This document shows positions 8,246-17,609 of a stretch of DNA of 61,497 bases, piece by piece. The first letter of the stretch is position 1, and every line of letters begins with the position of its first letter. This stretch comes from SCUD01 sp036824505 (GTDB taxonomy: Bacteria; Pseudomonadota; Gammaproteobacteria; Steroidobacterales; Steroidobacteraceae), in NCBI GenBank assembly GCA_036824505.1, contig DAITAA010000020.1, positions 1 to 61,497 on the forward strand. The letters run 5' to 3'. Both the position numbers and the translations under genes were made by a program. The notes beneath the pieces are model-generated. The model did not search any database. It was not told the origin of the DNA and saw only the letters and a list, made by a program, of their open reading frames with translations.

Positions 8246-9136
8246 ATGTTTCGCGGCAGCCTGGTCGCGCTGGTGACACCGATGACGGAATCGGGCGAGG
8301 TGGACCATGTCGCGTTCGGGCGGCTGCTGGACTGGCACGCCCGTCAGGGCAGCGACGGGGTCGTCATCGGTGGCACGACCGGCGAGTCCGCCACCGTCTC
8401 GGCCGCCGAGACCGCCGAGCTGTTGCAGATCGCGGTCCAGCGCATTGGTGGCCGCATCCCGGTGATCGCCGGCACCGGCAGCAATTCGACAGCGGAGGCG
8501 ATCGAGCGGACGCGCGCGGCCTGTGAACTGGGCGTCGACGGCGTGCTGGTCGTGACGCCCTATTACAATCGCCCGCCGCAGGAAGGCCTGTACCGGCATT
8601 TCAGCCTGGTCGCCGACGCGGCGAGTGTTCCGCTGATCCTGTACAACGTGCCTTCCAGGACCGCCTGCGACCTGCTGCCCGGGACCGTTGAGCGGCTCGC
8701 CGCACATTCGCAGATCATCGGGATCAAGGAGGCGACCGGCAGCCTGGAGCGCGGTGCAGAAATCCTCGCGCGCTGCGGGGATGACTTCCTGCTGCTTTCG
8801 GGAGACGATGCGACCTGCCGTGAACTGATCCAGGCGGGCGCGCAGGGGGTGATCACGGTCACCGGGAATGTCGCGCCAAAGCTGATGCGCGCAATGGTGG
8901 AGGCCGCGCTGGCGGGCGATCTGGAGCTGGCGCGGGAACTCGACGACCGGCTCGCGGGTCTGCACCGGGCATTGTTTGTAGAATCGAATCCGATTCCCGC
9001 CAAGTGGGCGCTCGAGCGGCTCGGTCTGATCGGCGCCGGAATCCGCCTGCCGCTGATCTGGCTGGCGGAGCCGCATCACGGGACAGTGCTCGAGGCAATG
9101 CATCGGGCAGGGGTCATCGAAAGAGGAAGCAGATGA
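8246..9136 (+). CDS. dapA: 4-hydroxy-tetrahydrodipicolinate synthase
   Basis: Condenses pyruvate and aspartate semialdehyde, the first committed step of lysine and diaminopimelate synthesis. The 296-residue protein starts at the ATG at 8246 preceded by GGAGGT. Family motifs are complete: GGTTGESATVS binding pyruvate, TPYYNRPPQEGLYRHF carrying the catalytic tyrosine, and IGIKEATG with the Schiff-base lysine. Its stop overlaps the start of a small lipoprotein gene in ATGA, the arrangement of dapA-bamC in E. coli. The 138-base gap to gcvR presumably holds divergent promoters, but none stands out. Confidence 0.96.
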   Translation: MFRGSLVALVTPMTESGEVDHVAFGRLLDWHARQGSDGVVIGGTTGESATVSAAETAELLQIAVQRIGGRIPVIAGTGSNSTAEAIERTRAACELGVDGVLVVTPYYNRPPQEGLYRHFSLVADAASVPLILYNVPSRTACDLLPGTVERLAAHSQIIGIKEATGSLERGAEILARCGDDFLLLSGDDATCRELIQAGAQGVITVTGNVAPKLMRAMVEAALAGDLELARELDDRLAGLHRALFVESNPIPAKWALERLGLIGAGIRLPLIWLAEPHHGTVLEAMHRAGVIERGSR

Positions 9137-9405
9137 ACAAGGCGAGATTGTGGATGCTGTTGCCGGTGTGCGCGATTGCGAGCGCATGCAGCCTGTTGCC
9201 GGATGCCTATTCCGGCTGCGAAAAGGCCAAGCCCTACGAATCCGCGCAGGAGGTGCCGCCATTGCGCGTCCCGGATGGCTCGGTCGCTCCCGACACACGA
9301 AATGCCATGCGGATTCCGACTGTCAGTGCTCCGCAGGTTCCTGTCAGTGCAGGCAGCTGTCTCGATCACCCGCCGGCTTACGGCACAAAGCCGGCAGCTG
9401 GCTGA
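9133..9405 (+). CDS. Small lipoprotein, probable N-terminal-only BamC (NlpB) homologue
   Basis: The 90-residue product has a lipoprotein signal of about 18 residues ending in IASA before the lipidated cysteine. The gene occupies the bamC position, overlapping the dapA stop. BamC (about 344 residues in E. coli) consists of a flexible N-terminal segment that wraps around BamD, followed by two helix-grip domains. The mature part here resembles only that first segment: a low-complexity run containing EVPPLRVPDGS and NAMRIPTV, matching E. coli LAELHAPAGM and DYAIPVT in order. Both folded domains are absent and a tRNA gene follows. Two further cysteines (CEKAK and GSCLDH) could form a disulfide. 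Identity is inference from position and weak similarity. Confidence 0.6.
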   Translation: MNKARLWMLLPVCAIASACSLLPDAYSGCEKAKPYESAQEVPPLRVPDGSVAPDTRNAMRIPTVSAPQVPVSAGSCLDHPPAYGTKPAAG

Positions 9406-9413
9406 CCGGTTGG

Positions 9414-9442
9414 TTGCCCCACTGATGCCCGTCCGGTAGGCT
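9414..9442 (+). promoter_or_regulatory. Possible sigma-70 promoter for tRNA-Ser
   Basis: A -35-like TTGCCC at 9414-9419 and a weak -10 TAGGCT at 9437-9442 are separated by 17 bases and end 10 bases before the mature tRNA. The spacing is right but the -10 is poor, so the call is tentative. Confidence 0.35.
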
Positions 9443-9452
9443 TCGCAGCCCC

Positions 9453-9543
9453 GGAGAGGTGGCCGAGCGGTCGAAGGCGCTGGACTGGAATTCCAGTAAT
9501 ATCCAAAAGGTATTCGTGGGTTCGAATCCCACCCTCTCCGCCA
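9453..9543 (+). tRNA. tRNA-Ser (anticodon GGA)
   Basis: Class II tRNA with a seven-base-pair acceptor stem GGAGAGG/CCTCTCC, D-loop GCCGAGCGGTCGAAGGC, anticodon stem CTGGA/TCCAG around the loop CTGGAAT (anticodon GGA), a long variable arm, the T-loop GGTTCGAATCC and an encoded CCA end. It reads UCC and UCU serine codons. It lies between the BamC-like gene and convergent tagH. Confidence 0.97.
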
Positions 9544-9548
9544 ATTCT

Positions 9549-10697
9549 TCAGTCCGGCGGACCTTCCGTTTCCGCATTGCCGCCCGCAGTAACCGATTCG
9601 TAGGCGCGGGCAAAGGCAGCCAGGAACACCGCGGGCAATCCAGCCTCCCCGGTCTGGATGGTCGCCCGGAACAGCTCGCGATAGCGATTCCAGAGGCGAA
9701 TCTGCATGTCGGCCGCGGCCGCGCCCTTGGCGCGGCGGCCGAGCTGCGATTCCAGTTCGTCAGGATCTAGCTTCTCGAACACCGCCGCCAGTGCGGCACG
9801 CAACGCCGCGGGAATCGCAATTTCATGGCGCCGGGCACGCGTGAACTGGGCGCGGATTTCGTCGATGGCCCGCACATCGCCGGGCCCGCGACCGGACAGC
9901 AGCATCTCGAGCAGCGGTTCGATCGCCGAGATCTGCGCGACCGTGCCGGTGATGTCGCGGCCGCGCTCGCCGGAAGTGATGCCGAAGTCGCTCGAGAAAT
10001 CCGCACGGGCCTGCGCGAGTTCGGTGAATCCCACCAGCGTTTCGCGCAACAACTGGCCTGCCTGGTGCAAGGCTGCGACGCGTGACTCGGGTGCCAGGGC
10101 GCGCGGATCGATGCCGGCGCCCTTGCACAATGCGACCAGTCCGGGCCACAGTTCCTGCTCTTCGCGCGCCCGGCCCGAGGGCGCCTGCGCGGCTGCAGGA
10201 ACCTGGACTGCGGCCGCTGCAGCGACCGGTGGCGTGTTCGAAGTCGCCTCAGGACGGCGGCGCGGGCGCGAATCGTGTTCGCGCGCGCCGGCTGCGGGAG
10301 GCGGCTTGGGGTCGAGTGGGGCGCCGGGGGCAGCCTCACCGAACGGCGCGACCTCATGGATGAGGAAATCATTGCCGCCGGAAATCTCGACCTCGATTTC
10401 GTACTCGCCGATCCTGATGTGGTCGCCATTCTCCAGCTGATGCACGCGCCGCGGCCCGAGGGCCTCGTCCGAGTCGTTGATGAATGTGCCGTTGGTGCTG
10501 AGATCGCGCACCCACCAGGTTCCGCCACGATGCTCGATCTCGGCGTGCCGCCCCGATACGTAGCGATCCGTGTCGTTGATCACCCAGTCATTGCTGCTGT
10601 TCCGGCCGATGTACCCCCCATTGACGCCGAACGTCCAGCGCGTCTGCTTGCCGGCGGACGCGGCATTGTCGCTGACAATCTTTAGCCTGAGCGCCAT
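9549..10697 (-). CDS. tagH: FHA-domain protein of the T6SS TagH/ImpI type
   Basis: The 382-residue product has an N-terminal forkhead-associated domain (about residues 20-95) with the phosphothreonine-binding GRN, SGRHAEI and STNGTF motifs, a proline/alanine-rich linker, and a C-terminal helical domain (about 190-370) with the blocks LLRETLVGFTELAQARADF, LLSGRGPGD and LWNRYRELF that define type VI secretion-associated TagH. In complete systems this FHA protein takes part in threonine-phosphorylation control of secretion. No other T6SS gene is in the window, so function here is open. The ATG at 10697 directly precedes the FHA fold; longer in-frame starts run into the neighbouring promoter. Confidence 0.78.
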   Translation of the reverse strand: MALRLKIVSDNAASAGKQTRWTFGVNGGYIGRNSSNDWVINDTDRYVSGRHAEIEHRGGTWWVRDLSTNGTFINDSDEALGPRRVHQLENGDHIRIGEYEIEVEISGGNDFLIHEVAPFGEAAPGAPLDPKPPPAAGAREHDSRPRRRPEATSNTPPVAAAAAVQVPAAAQAPSGRAREEQELWPGLVALCKGAGIDPRALAPESRVAALHQAGQLLRETLVGFTELAQARADFSSDFGITSGERGRDITGTVAQISAIEPLLEMLLSGRGPGDVRAIDEIRAQFTRARRHEIAIPAALRAALAAVFEKLDPDELESQLGRRAKGAAAADMQIRLWNRYRELFRATIQTGEAGLPAVFLAAFARAYESVTAGGNAETEGPPD

Positions 10698-10757
10698 CAG
10701 GAGACCCCGGTGCTGGCAGCCGGACGACGCGGGCTGCCGCATCGCGCCTGACTGGAC

Positions 10758-10770
10758 CGGTATAATACCG
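10758..10770 (+). promoter_or_regulatory. Palindrome overlapping a TATAAT -10 box
   Basis: A perfect -10 hexamer TATAAT (10761-10766) lies 35 bases before the DUF1820 start. It sits inside a perfect inverted repeat of six-base arms, CGGTAT and ATACCG, with one central base. No convincing -35 hexamer is visible at 16-18 bases. This could be an operator, or a chance palindrome around a -10 element. Confidence 0.4.
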
Positions 10771-10801
10771 CGGCCACGGCAGGGCGACCCCCACTCGGAA
10801 A

Positions 10802-11143
10802 ATGGCCGCAAGTCACATATTCAAGGTTGTGTTCGTAAATCAGGGCAAGGTCTATGAGATCTACGCCCGCAAGGTGAGCCATGGCAGTCTGCTCGGCTTC
10901 ATCGAGGTCGAGGAACTCGTGTTCGACGAACGCAGCGGCGTCGTGGTCGATCCGGGCGAAGAACGCATAAAGAGCGAATTTGCGGGGGTCAAGCGCAGCT
11001 ATCTGCCGTTGCACTCGATCATCCGGATCGATGAGGTGCGCAGGCAGGGTGTCAGCAAGATCAGTGCGCTCGAGGGTGGCAACATAACGCAGTTCCCTGT
11101 CCCCATGTTCCCCGCCGGCACAGATCCGGGCGCCAAGCGCTGA
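10802..11143 (+). CDS. DUF1820 family protein
   Basis: A 113-residue protein of the gammaproteobacterial DUF1820 family, whose function is unknown. The family signature is clear: FKVVFVNQGKVYEIYARKV, then GFIEVEELVF, VVVDPGEERIKSEFAGVKRSY and IIRIDEV. It has no signal peptide or membrane segment and looks cytoplasmic. The ending is rich in proline and glycine. The gene is divergent from tagH and nine bases upstream of purL, so it is probably co-transcribed with purL from the TATAAT promoter upstream. Confidence 0.85.
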   Translation: MAASHIFKVVFVNQGKVYEIYARKVSHGSLLGFIEVEELVFDERSGVVVDPGEERIKSEFAGVKRSYLPLHSIIRIDEVRRQGVSKISALEGGNITQFPVPMFPAGTDPGAKR

Positions 11144-11152
11144 CGGCGCTCG

Positions 11153-14100
11153 ATGCTGGAACTCGCTGGCGCACGGGCACTCTCCGATTTCCGGCTCGAA
11201 AGACTGCTTGAGTCGCTTCGCGGCGCGTTACCATCGCTGCGACGCGTCCAGGTCCACTACCGCCATTTCATCGAGTTCGCGCGCGTGCCCGCGGCGGATG
11301 AGCTTCGAATCCTCGAGCGGCTGCTCGACCATGATCCACGATCGTCCCGGGCGAGCGGCCACAGCCAGCTGCTGCTGACCGTGCCGCGGTCCGGCACCAT
11401 CTCGCCATGGTCGTCCAAGGCGACTGACATTGCGCATGTCTGCGGTCTCGATTTCGTCAGGCGCATCGAGCGCGGCAGGTTGTGGCAGATCGAATCAGAG
11501 ACCTTGCTCAGGCCGGAGCAGCTCGCGGCGCTCGCCGCTTCGCTGCATGACCCGATGACCGAGGCTGTCATCGCGAACCCCGCCGGCGCCGCGAACCTGT
11601 TTGAATCACATGAACCGCGGCCGATGAGGAGCATTGCGCTCGGTTCCGCACCCGCCGCCGCGCTCGCGGGAGCCAATGCCGAGCTAGGGCTCGCGCTGTC
11701 GGCGGAGGAGATCGACTACCTTGCGGCTGTCTTTGCGGGCATCGGGCGCGATCCGACGGATGTCGAGGTGATGATGTTCGCGCAGGCGAACAGCGAGCAT
11801 TGCCGCCACAAGATCTTCAATGCCGAGTGGGTCATCGATGGCGTGATGCAGCAGAAATCACTGTTCGCGATGATCCGCAACACGCGCGACCAGAGCCCCG
11901 ATGGAGTGCTGTCCGCCTACAGCGACAACGCGGCCGTGATCGCGGGCCCGGTGGCCAGCCGCTTCTTTCCGGACCCGAGCAATCGCCATTATGGCTGGCA
12001 CGAGGAGCCGGCCGACATCCTGATCAAGGTGGAGACCCATAATCACCCGACGGCGATTTCGCCGTTTCCCGGAGCCGCCACGGGATCGGGCGGCGAAATC
12101 AGGGATGAAGGCGCGACCGGGCTCGGGGCGAAGCCAAAGGCGGGCCTGGTCGGATTCACGGTATCGAATCTGCGCATCCCGGGATTCGAGCAACCGTGGG
12201 AAACCGACCATGGCCGGTCGCCGCGCATTGCTTCGGCACTCGACATCATGCTCGACGGACCAGTCGGTGCGGCCGCCTTCAACAATGAATTCGGGCGGCC
12301 GGGAATTCTCGGCTACTTTCGTACATTTGAAATGCGGCTCGGGTCGGATCCCGATGGCATCATTCGAGGCTTTCACAAGCCGATCATGATCGCCGGTGGT
12401 CTCGGCAACATACGGCGAATGCACGTTGCAAAAGGCGACGTGCCGGTCGGCGCCCGGCTGATCCTGCTCGGCGGACCCGCCATGCTGATCGGCCTCGGTG
12501 GCGGAGCCGCGTCGTCGCTTGGCAGCGGCGCGAGCAGCGAGCAGCTGGACTTCGCATCGGTGCAGCGCGGCAACCCGGAAATGCAGCGGCGCGCCCAGGA
12601 AGTCATCGACCGCTGCTGGGCCATGGGCGAGGACAACCCGATCCTGATCATTCATGACATCGGTGCCGGTGGCCTGTCGAATGCCATACCCGAGGTCATC
12701 GCGCACAGCCGGCGGGGCGGGCGGATCGAGTTGCGCGACGTACCGAATGACGAGCCGGGCATGTCCCCGCTCGAAATCTGGTGCAACGAAGCGCAGGAAC
12801 GGTATGTCATCGCCGTCGCGCCGCAGCGCCTCGAGCAGTTTCTCGCGCTGTGCCGGCGCGAACGTTGTCCCTGCGCGGTGATTGGAAGCACGACCGGCGA
12901 CGGCCAGCTGCGGGTGCACGACGCGCATTTCGGGCGGCTGCCGGTCGATATGCCAGTGGCTGCGCTGCTCGGCAAGCCGCCGCGCATGCGGCGCGAGGCA
13001 AGCCGCCGCGCCCGGAAGGGCGAGGGATTCGATCCCGAGGGCATCGATCCGGCGCAGGCGCTCGAGCGGCTGCTTCGACTGCCGACAATTGCCGACAAGG
13101 GATTTCTCGTGACGATCGGCGACCGCAGCGTCGGCGGGCTCATCAGCCGTGATCCGCTGGTCGGCCCCTGGCAGGTTCCGGTCAGCGACGTCGCGGTGAC
13201 GCTGTCGGGCCTGCGCGGTCACAGCGGAGAGGCGATGGCGATCGGCGAGCGTCCACCGATCGCATTGCTCGACGGCCCCGCATCGGGGCGCATGGCGATC
13301 GGTGAGGCACTCACGAACATCGCGGCGGCCGATGTGCGCCGGATCGGGGATGTTCGCCTGTCGGCCAACTGGATGGCGGCCTGTGGTGAGCCTGCCGAGG
13401 ACGCGAATCTGTACGACACGGTGCGCGCGGTCGGTGAGGAGCTTTGCCCGGCACTCGGAATCGCGGTCCCGGTCGGCAAGGATTCGCTGTCGATGCGTTC
13501 GATCTGGCGGCATGAATCGGGCGATCGCTCGGTGATCGCGCCGCTGTCGCTCGTGGTCTCTGCATTTGCTCCGGTTCTGGATGTGCGCCGCACGCTGACA
13601 CCGATGCTGGACATGACGCAAGGCGCGACCAACCTGGTACTGATCGATCTGGGAGCCGGTAGTGACCGTCTCGGCGGCTCCTGCCTGGCGCAGGTTCACG
13701 GGCGCATTGGCGACCAGCCGCCGGACCTCGATGATCCGGCGGCACTCGCCGCATTCTTTGCCGCGATCCGTGAACTCGCTGACGCCGGCGTCGTGCTCGC
13801 TTATCACGATCGCTCCGATGGCGGTATCGCGCTCGCCTTGCTGGAGATGGCATTCGCAGGCCGTGCGGGTCTCGATATCGATCTCGGCACGGTTGAGGCT
13901 CCGGTGGCCGCCCTCTTCAGCGAAGAGCTCGGGGCGATCCTGCAAGTGCGCGAGCACGACTCGGGCAGGGCTCTGGAAACGCTGGCGCGACAGGGGCTCG
14001 GCAGGTGTGCGCGGCCGATCGGCAGGGTGACCGGCGGACGCCAGATCCGCATCGGCGCAAATGGCCGGAGTCTGATCGACGATGACCGGGTGCGGCTGCG

Positions 14101-15037
14101 CGGCCTCTGGGCCGAGACCAGCTGGCACATGCAGCGCCTGCGCGACAATCCGGCTTGCGCTGACGAGGAACAGGCCGCGCGCCTGGACGAATCGGATCCC
14201 GGCCTGTCCTGGCAGCTGTCATTCGATCCGGACCGCGACATCGCCGCACCGATGATTGCAACCGGGGCGCGGCCACGTATCGCGATCCTGCGCGAGCAGG
14301 GCGTCAACAGCCAGGTCGAGATGGCGGCGGCATTCGATCGCGCCGGCTTCTCGGCCGTCGATCTGCACATGACCGATCTGTTGCAGGGCGGCGAGCGGCT
14401 CGATGGCTACCATGGGCTGGTTGCCTGCGGTGGCTTCAGCTATGGCGATGTGCTGGGTGCGGGCGAGGGCTGGGCCAGATCGATCCTGTTCAATGACCGT
14501 GCGCGCGAGCTGTTTTCCGGCTGGTTCCGGCGCAGCGACAACTTCACCCTCGGCGTGTGCAATGGATGCCAGATGCTGGCAGCGCTTGCGACGCTGATTC
14601 CTGGCGCCGCATGCTGGCCGCGCTTCGTGCGCAATCGTTCCGAGCAATTTGAGGGGCGCCTGTCGATGGTCGAGATCGGGCAGTCGCATTCGCTGTTCTT
14701 CGCCGGGATGGCCGGGTCGCGCCTGCCGATCGCCGTCGCGCATGGCGAGGGCCGGGCCGAATTCCGGACCGCCGCTGACCAACTGGCGGCCGGGGCGCTG
14801 ACCGTCATGCGCTTCATCGACAATCAAGGCGCAGTCGCGACCCGCTATCCGGGCAATCCGAATGGTTCTCCCGAGGGAATTGCCGGGCTGGTTTCAGAAG
14901 ATGGCCGCGTGGCGATCATGATGCCGCACCCGGAACGCGTGTTCCGCAGCGCGCAGAACTCCTGGCGTCCCGAGGGAGCGGGCGAGGATAGCGGCTGGAT
15001 GCGGATATTCCGCAACGCCAGAGTCTGGCTAGGCTGA
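11153..15037 (+). CDS. purL: Phosphoribosylformylglycinamidine synthase
   Basis: Large single-chain enzyme of purine synthesis that turns FGAR into FGAM using glutamine and ATP. Its 1294 residues match the E. coli enzyme almost exactly. The N-terminal domain is followed by the synthetase domain with FAQANSEHCRHKIFNAEW, KVETHNHPTAISPFPGAATGSGG and the duplicated ATP-binding half (PVGKDSLSMRS). The C-terminal class I glutamine amidotransferase shows the catalytic cysteine in LGVCNGCQML and the histidine in MMPHPERVFR. The ATG at 11153 lacks a strong ribosome-binding sequence. The last nine bases overlap the 3' end of the convergent hypothetical gene. Confidence 0.97.
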   Translation: MLELAGARALSDFRLERLLESLRGALPSLRRVQVHYRHFIEFARVPAADELRILERLLDHDPRSSRASGHSQLLLTVPRSGTISPWSSKATDIAHVCGLDFVRRIERGRLWQIESETLLRPEQLAALAASLHDPMTEAVIANPAGAANLFESHEPRPMRSIALGSAPAAALAGANAELGLALSAEEIDYLAAVFAGIGRDPTDVEVMMFAQANSEHCRHKIFNAEWVIDGVMQQKSLFAMIRNTRDQSPDGVLSAYSDNAAVIAGPVASRFFPDPSNRHYGWHEEPADILIKVETHNHPTAISPFPGAATGSGGEIRDEGATGLGAKPKAGLVGFTVSNLRIPGFEQPWETDHGRSPRIASALDIMLDGPVGAAAFNNEFGRPGILGYFRTFEMRLGSDPDGIIRGFHKPIMIAGGLGNIRRMHVAKGDVPVGARLILLGGPAMLIGLGGGAASSLGSGASSEQLDFASVQRGNPEMQRRAQEVIDRCWAMGEDNPILIIHDIGAGGLSNAIPEVIAHSRRGGRIELRDVPNDEPGMSPLEIWCNEAQERYVIAVAPQRLEQFLALCRRERCPCAVIGSTTGDGQLRVHDAHFGRLPVDMPVAALLGKPPRMRREASRRARKGEGFDPEGIDPAQALERLLRLPTIADKGFLVTIGDRSVGGLISRDPLVGPWQVPVSDVAVTLSGLRGHSGEAMAIGERPPIALLDGPASGRMAIGEALTNIAAADVRRIGDVRLSANWMAACGEPAEDANLYDTVRAVGEELCPALGIAVPVGKDSLSMRSIWRHESGDRSVIAPLSLVVSAFAPVLDVRRTLTPMLDMTQGATNLVLIDLGAGSDRLGGSCLAQVHGRIGDQPPDLDDPAALAAFFAAIRELADAGVVLAYHDRSDGGIALALLEMAFAGRAGLDIDLGTVEAPVAALFSEELGAILQVREHDSGRALETLARQGLGRCARPIGRVTGGRQIRIGANGRSLIDDDRVRLRGLWAETSWHMQRLRDNPACADEEQAARLDESDPGLSWQLSFDPDRDIAAPMIATGARPRIAILREQGVNSQVEMAAAFDRAGFSAVDLHMTDLLQGGERLDGYHGLVACGGFSYGDVLGAGEGWARSILFNDRARELFSGWFRRSDNFTLGVCNGCQMLAALATLIPGAACWPRFVRNRSEQFEGRLSMVEIGQSHSLFFAGMAGSRLPIAVAHGEGRAEFRTAADQLAAGALTVMRFIDNQGAVATRYPGNPNGSPEGIAGLVSEDGRVAIMMPHPERVFRSAQNSWRPEGAGEDSGWMRIFRNARVWLG

Positions 15038-15757
15038 GCGTCCAGGCTCGGGACCGCGAGCGGGAAGCGACGTGACCTTTGTCGCAGCGTCCTCGGCGAA
15101 ATAGCGCCGGACCATCATCGCCTGCTGCAGGCGGCCTCGGCGCACGTAAGCCTGATACAAGAGGTCCTTCATCACCTCGAGCAGCACGCCCGCCTGGAAA
15201 TTGTCGATGACCGGCGGCCCTGACCTGGCCTGCGCATCCCCTTCGAAGAGGACCTTCTTCACGACCGCGAAGGATTCGTCATCGAGTTCGGCCAGCCGGC
15301 GGATATTCGCGAGCTCATCATAGAGCTGCAGCTTCCCATCTTCGCCGAGGTCCGCAAACACGCATTGCGCAACGCGCCGGCACATCGAGGCGAACGCGTT
15401 GTAGCAGGCAGCCGAAAAGCAGGCGAGCGCTTCCTTGAACAGCAGCTCGGCTTCCTCCGGCAGGTGGGTAAAACTGAACTTCTCGCGCGAACGCTCCAGC
15501 TCGACGAAATTCGGTGCCAGTTCGACGCGGCTGCCCGCATAGAGCTTCACGGCAAAGCGCAGGAATATGGGAGCGTTGCAGGCCTCGCAACGATAGACGA
15601 GTCCGACCTGACTCGGCTTGTGCAGCTGCAGAACATTGAAGTCCGGCACTGAAACGGGAGTGATGTGCGCGAGCACCTGGCAATGCGGGCAATGCAGCGC
15701 CAGACCACTTTCCTGGTCATGGTGCAAGCGGCCCGCAGAGTCGATGAACACCGCCAT
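15029..15757 (-). CDS. Zinc-ribbon protein with DUF4145-like domain
   Basis: The 242-residue product is not assigned a function. Near the N-terminus two CxxC pairs (CPHC near residues 23-26 and CEAC near 57-60) form a probable zinc ribbon. The remainder is helical and resembles the DUF4145 family: SFTHLPEEAELLFKEALACF, then YNAFASMCRRVAQ, a pattern found in proteins linked to nucleases and defence but also in many orphans. No signal peptide or membrane segment is seen. The gene follows ettA on the same strand after a 68-base gap filled by a hairpin repeat, and its 3' end overlaps purL by nine bases. Confidence 0.6.
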   Translation of the reverse strand: MAVFIDSAGRLHHDQESGLALHCPHCQVLAHITPVSVPDFNVLQLHKPSQVGLVYRCEACNAPIFLRFAVKLYAGSRVELAPNFVELERSREKFSFTHLPEEAELLFKEALACFSAACYNAFASMCRRVAQCVFADLGEDGKLQLYDELANIRRLAELDDESFAVVKKVLFEGDAQARSGPPVIDNFQAGVLLEVMKDLLYQAYVRRGRLQQAMMVRRYFAEDAATKVTSLPARGPEPGRSA

Positions 15758-15779
15758 ATGCGGGCAAGTCTAGCAGGAA

Positions 15780-15825
15780 GAGGGGACAGTCCCCTTTTCC
15801 CGGAGTGGAAAAGGGGACAGTCCCC

Positions 15826-15827
<2 letters not shown>
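15780..15827. repeat. REP-like palindromic repeat between ettA and the zinc-ribbon gene
   Basis: Two copies of GGGGACAGTCCCC, each itself a short palindrome, flank TTTTCC/GGAAAA arms and a six-base loop CGGAGT, giving a hairpin of about 20 base pairs with one mismatch. The element ends inside the stop codon of ettA. Such GGGGAC-type palindromes resemble elements moved by REP-associated tyrosine transposases. It shares its AAAAGGGGAC and CCCCTTT arms with the element inside cysS but differs in the centre. It could also act as a terminator or RNA stabiliser between the two minus-strand genes. Confidence 0.75.
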
Positions 15828-17493
<1,666 letters not shown>

Positions 17494-17609
17494 GACTGAA
17501 TATTGGTCGGCACTCGTCCGGGGGCGGCGGATTATCTGCGATGCGGGGCGGCGCCGCCAGCGGGGGAGCGCGGCGACCCTGTGCTAGGCTTCCGGCAGTT
17601 TTCCTGCGA

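Noticed and set aside
9549..11143. A type VI secretion island next to tRNA-Ser.
   Set aside because: Only tagH is present; no tss gene, integrase or attachment-site duplication of the tRNA 3' end was found on either side.
11858..14128. A very long open reading frame antisense to purL.
   Set aside because: It is a shadow of purL: the frame stays open because of high GC and codon bias. Its translation is rich in Arg, His, Asp and Gln without any recognisable fold.
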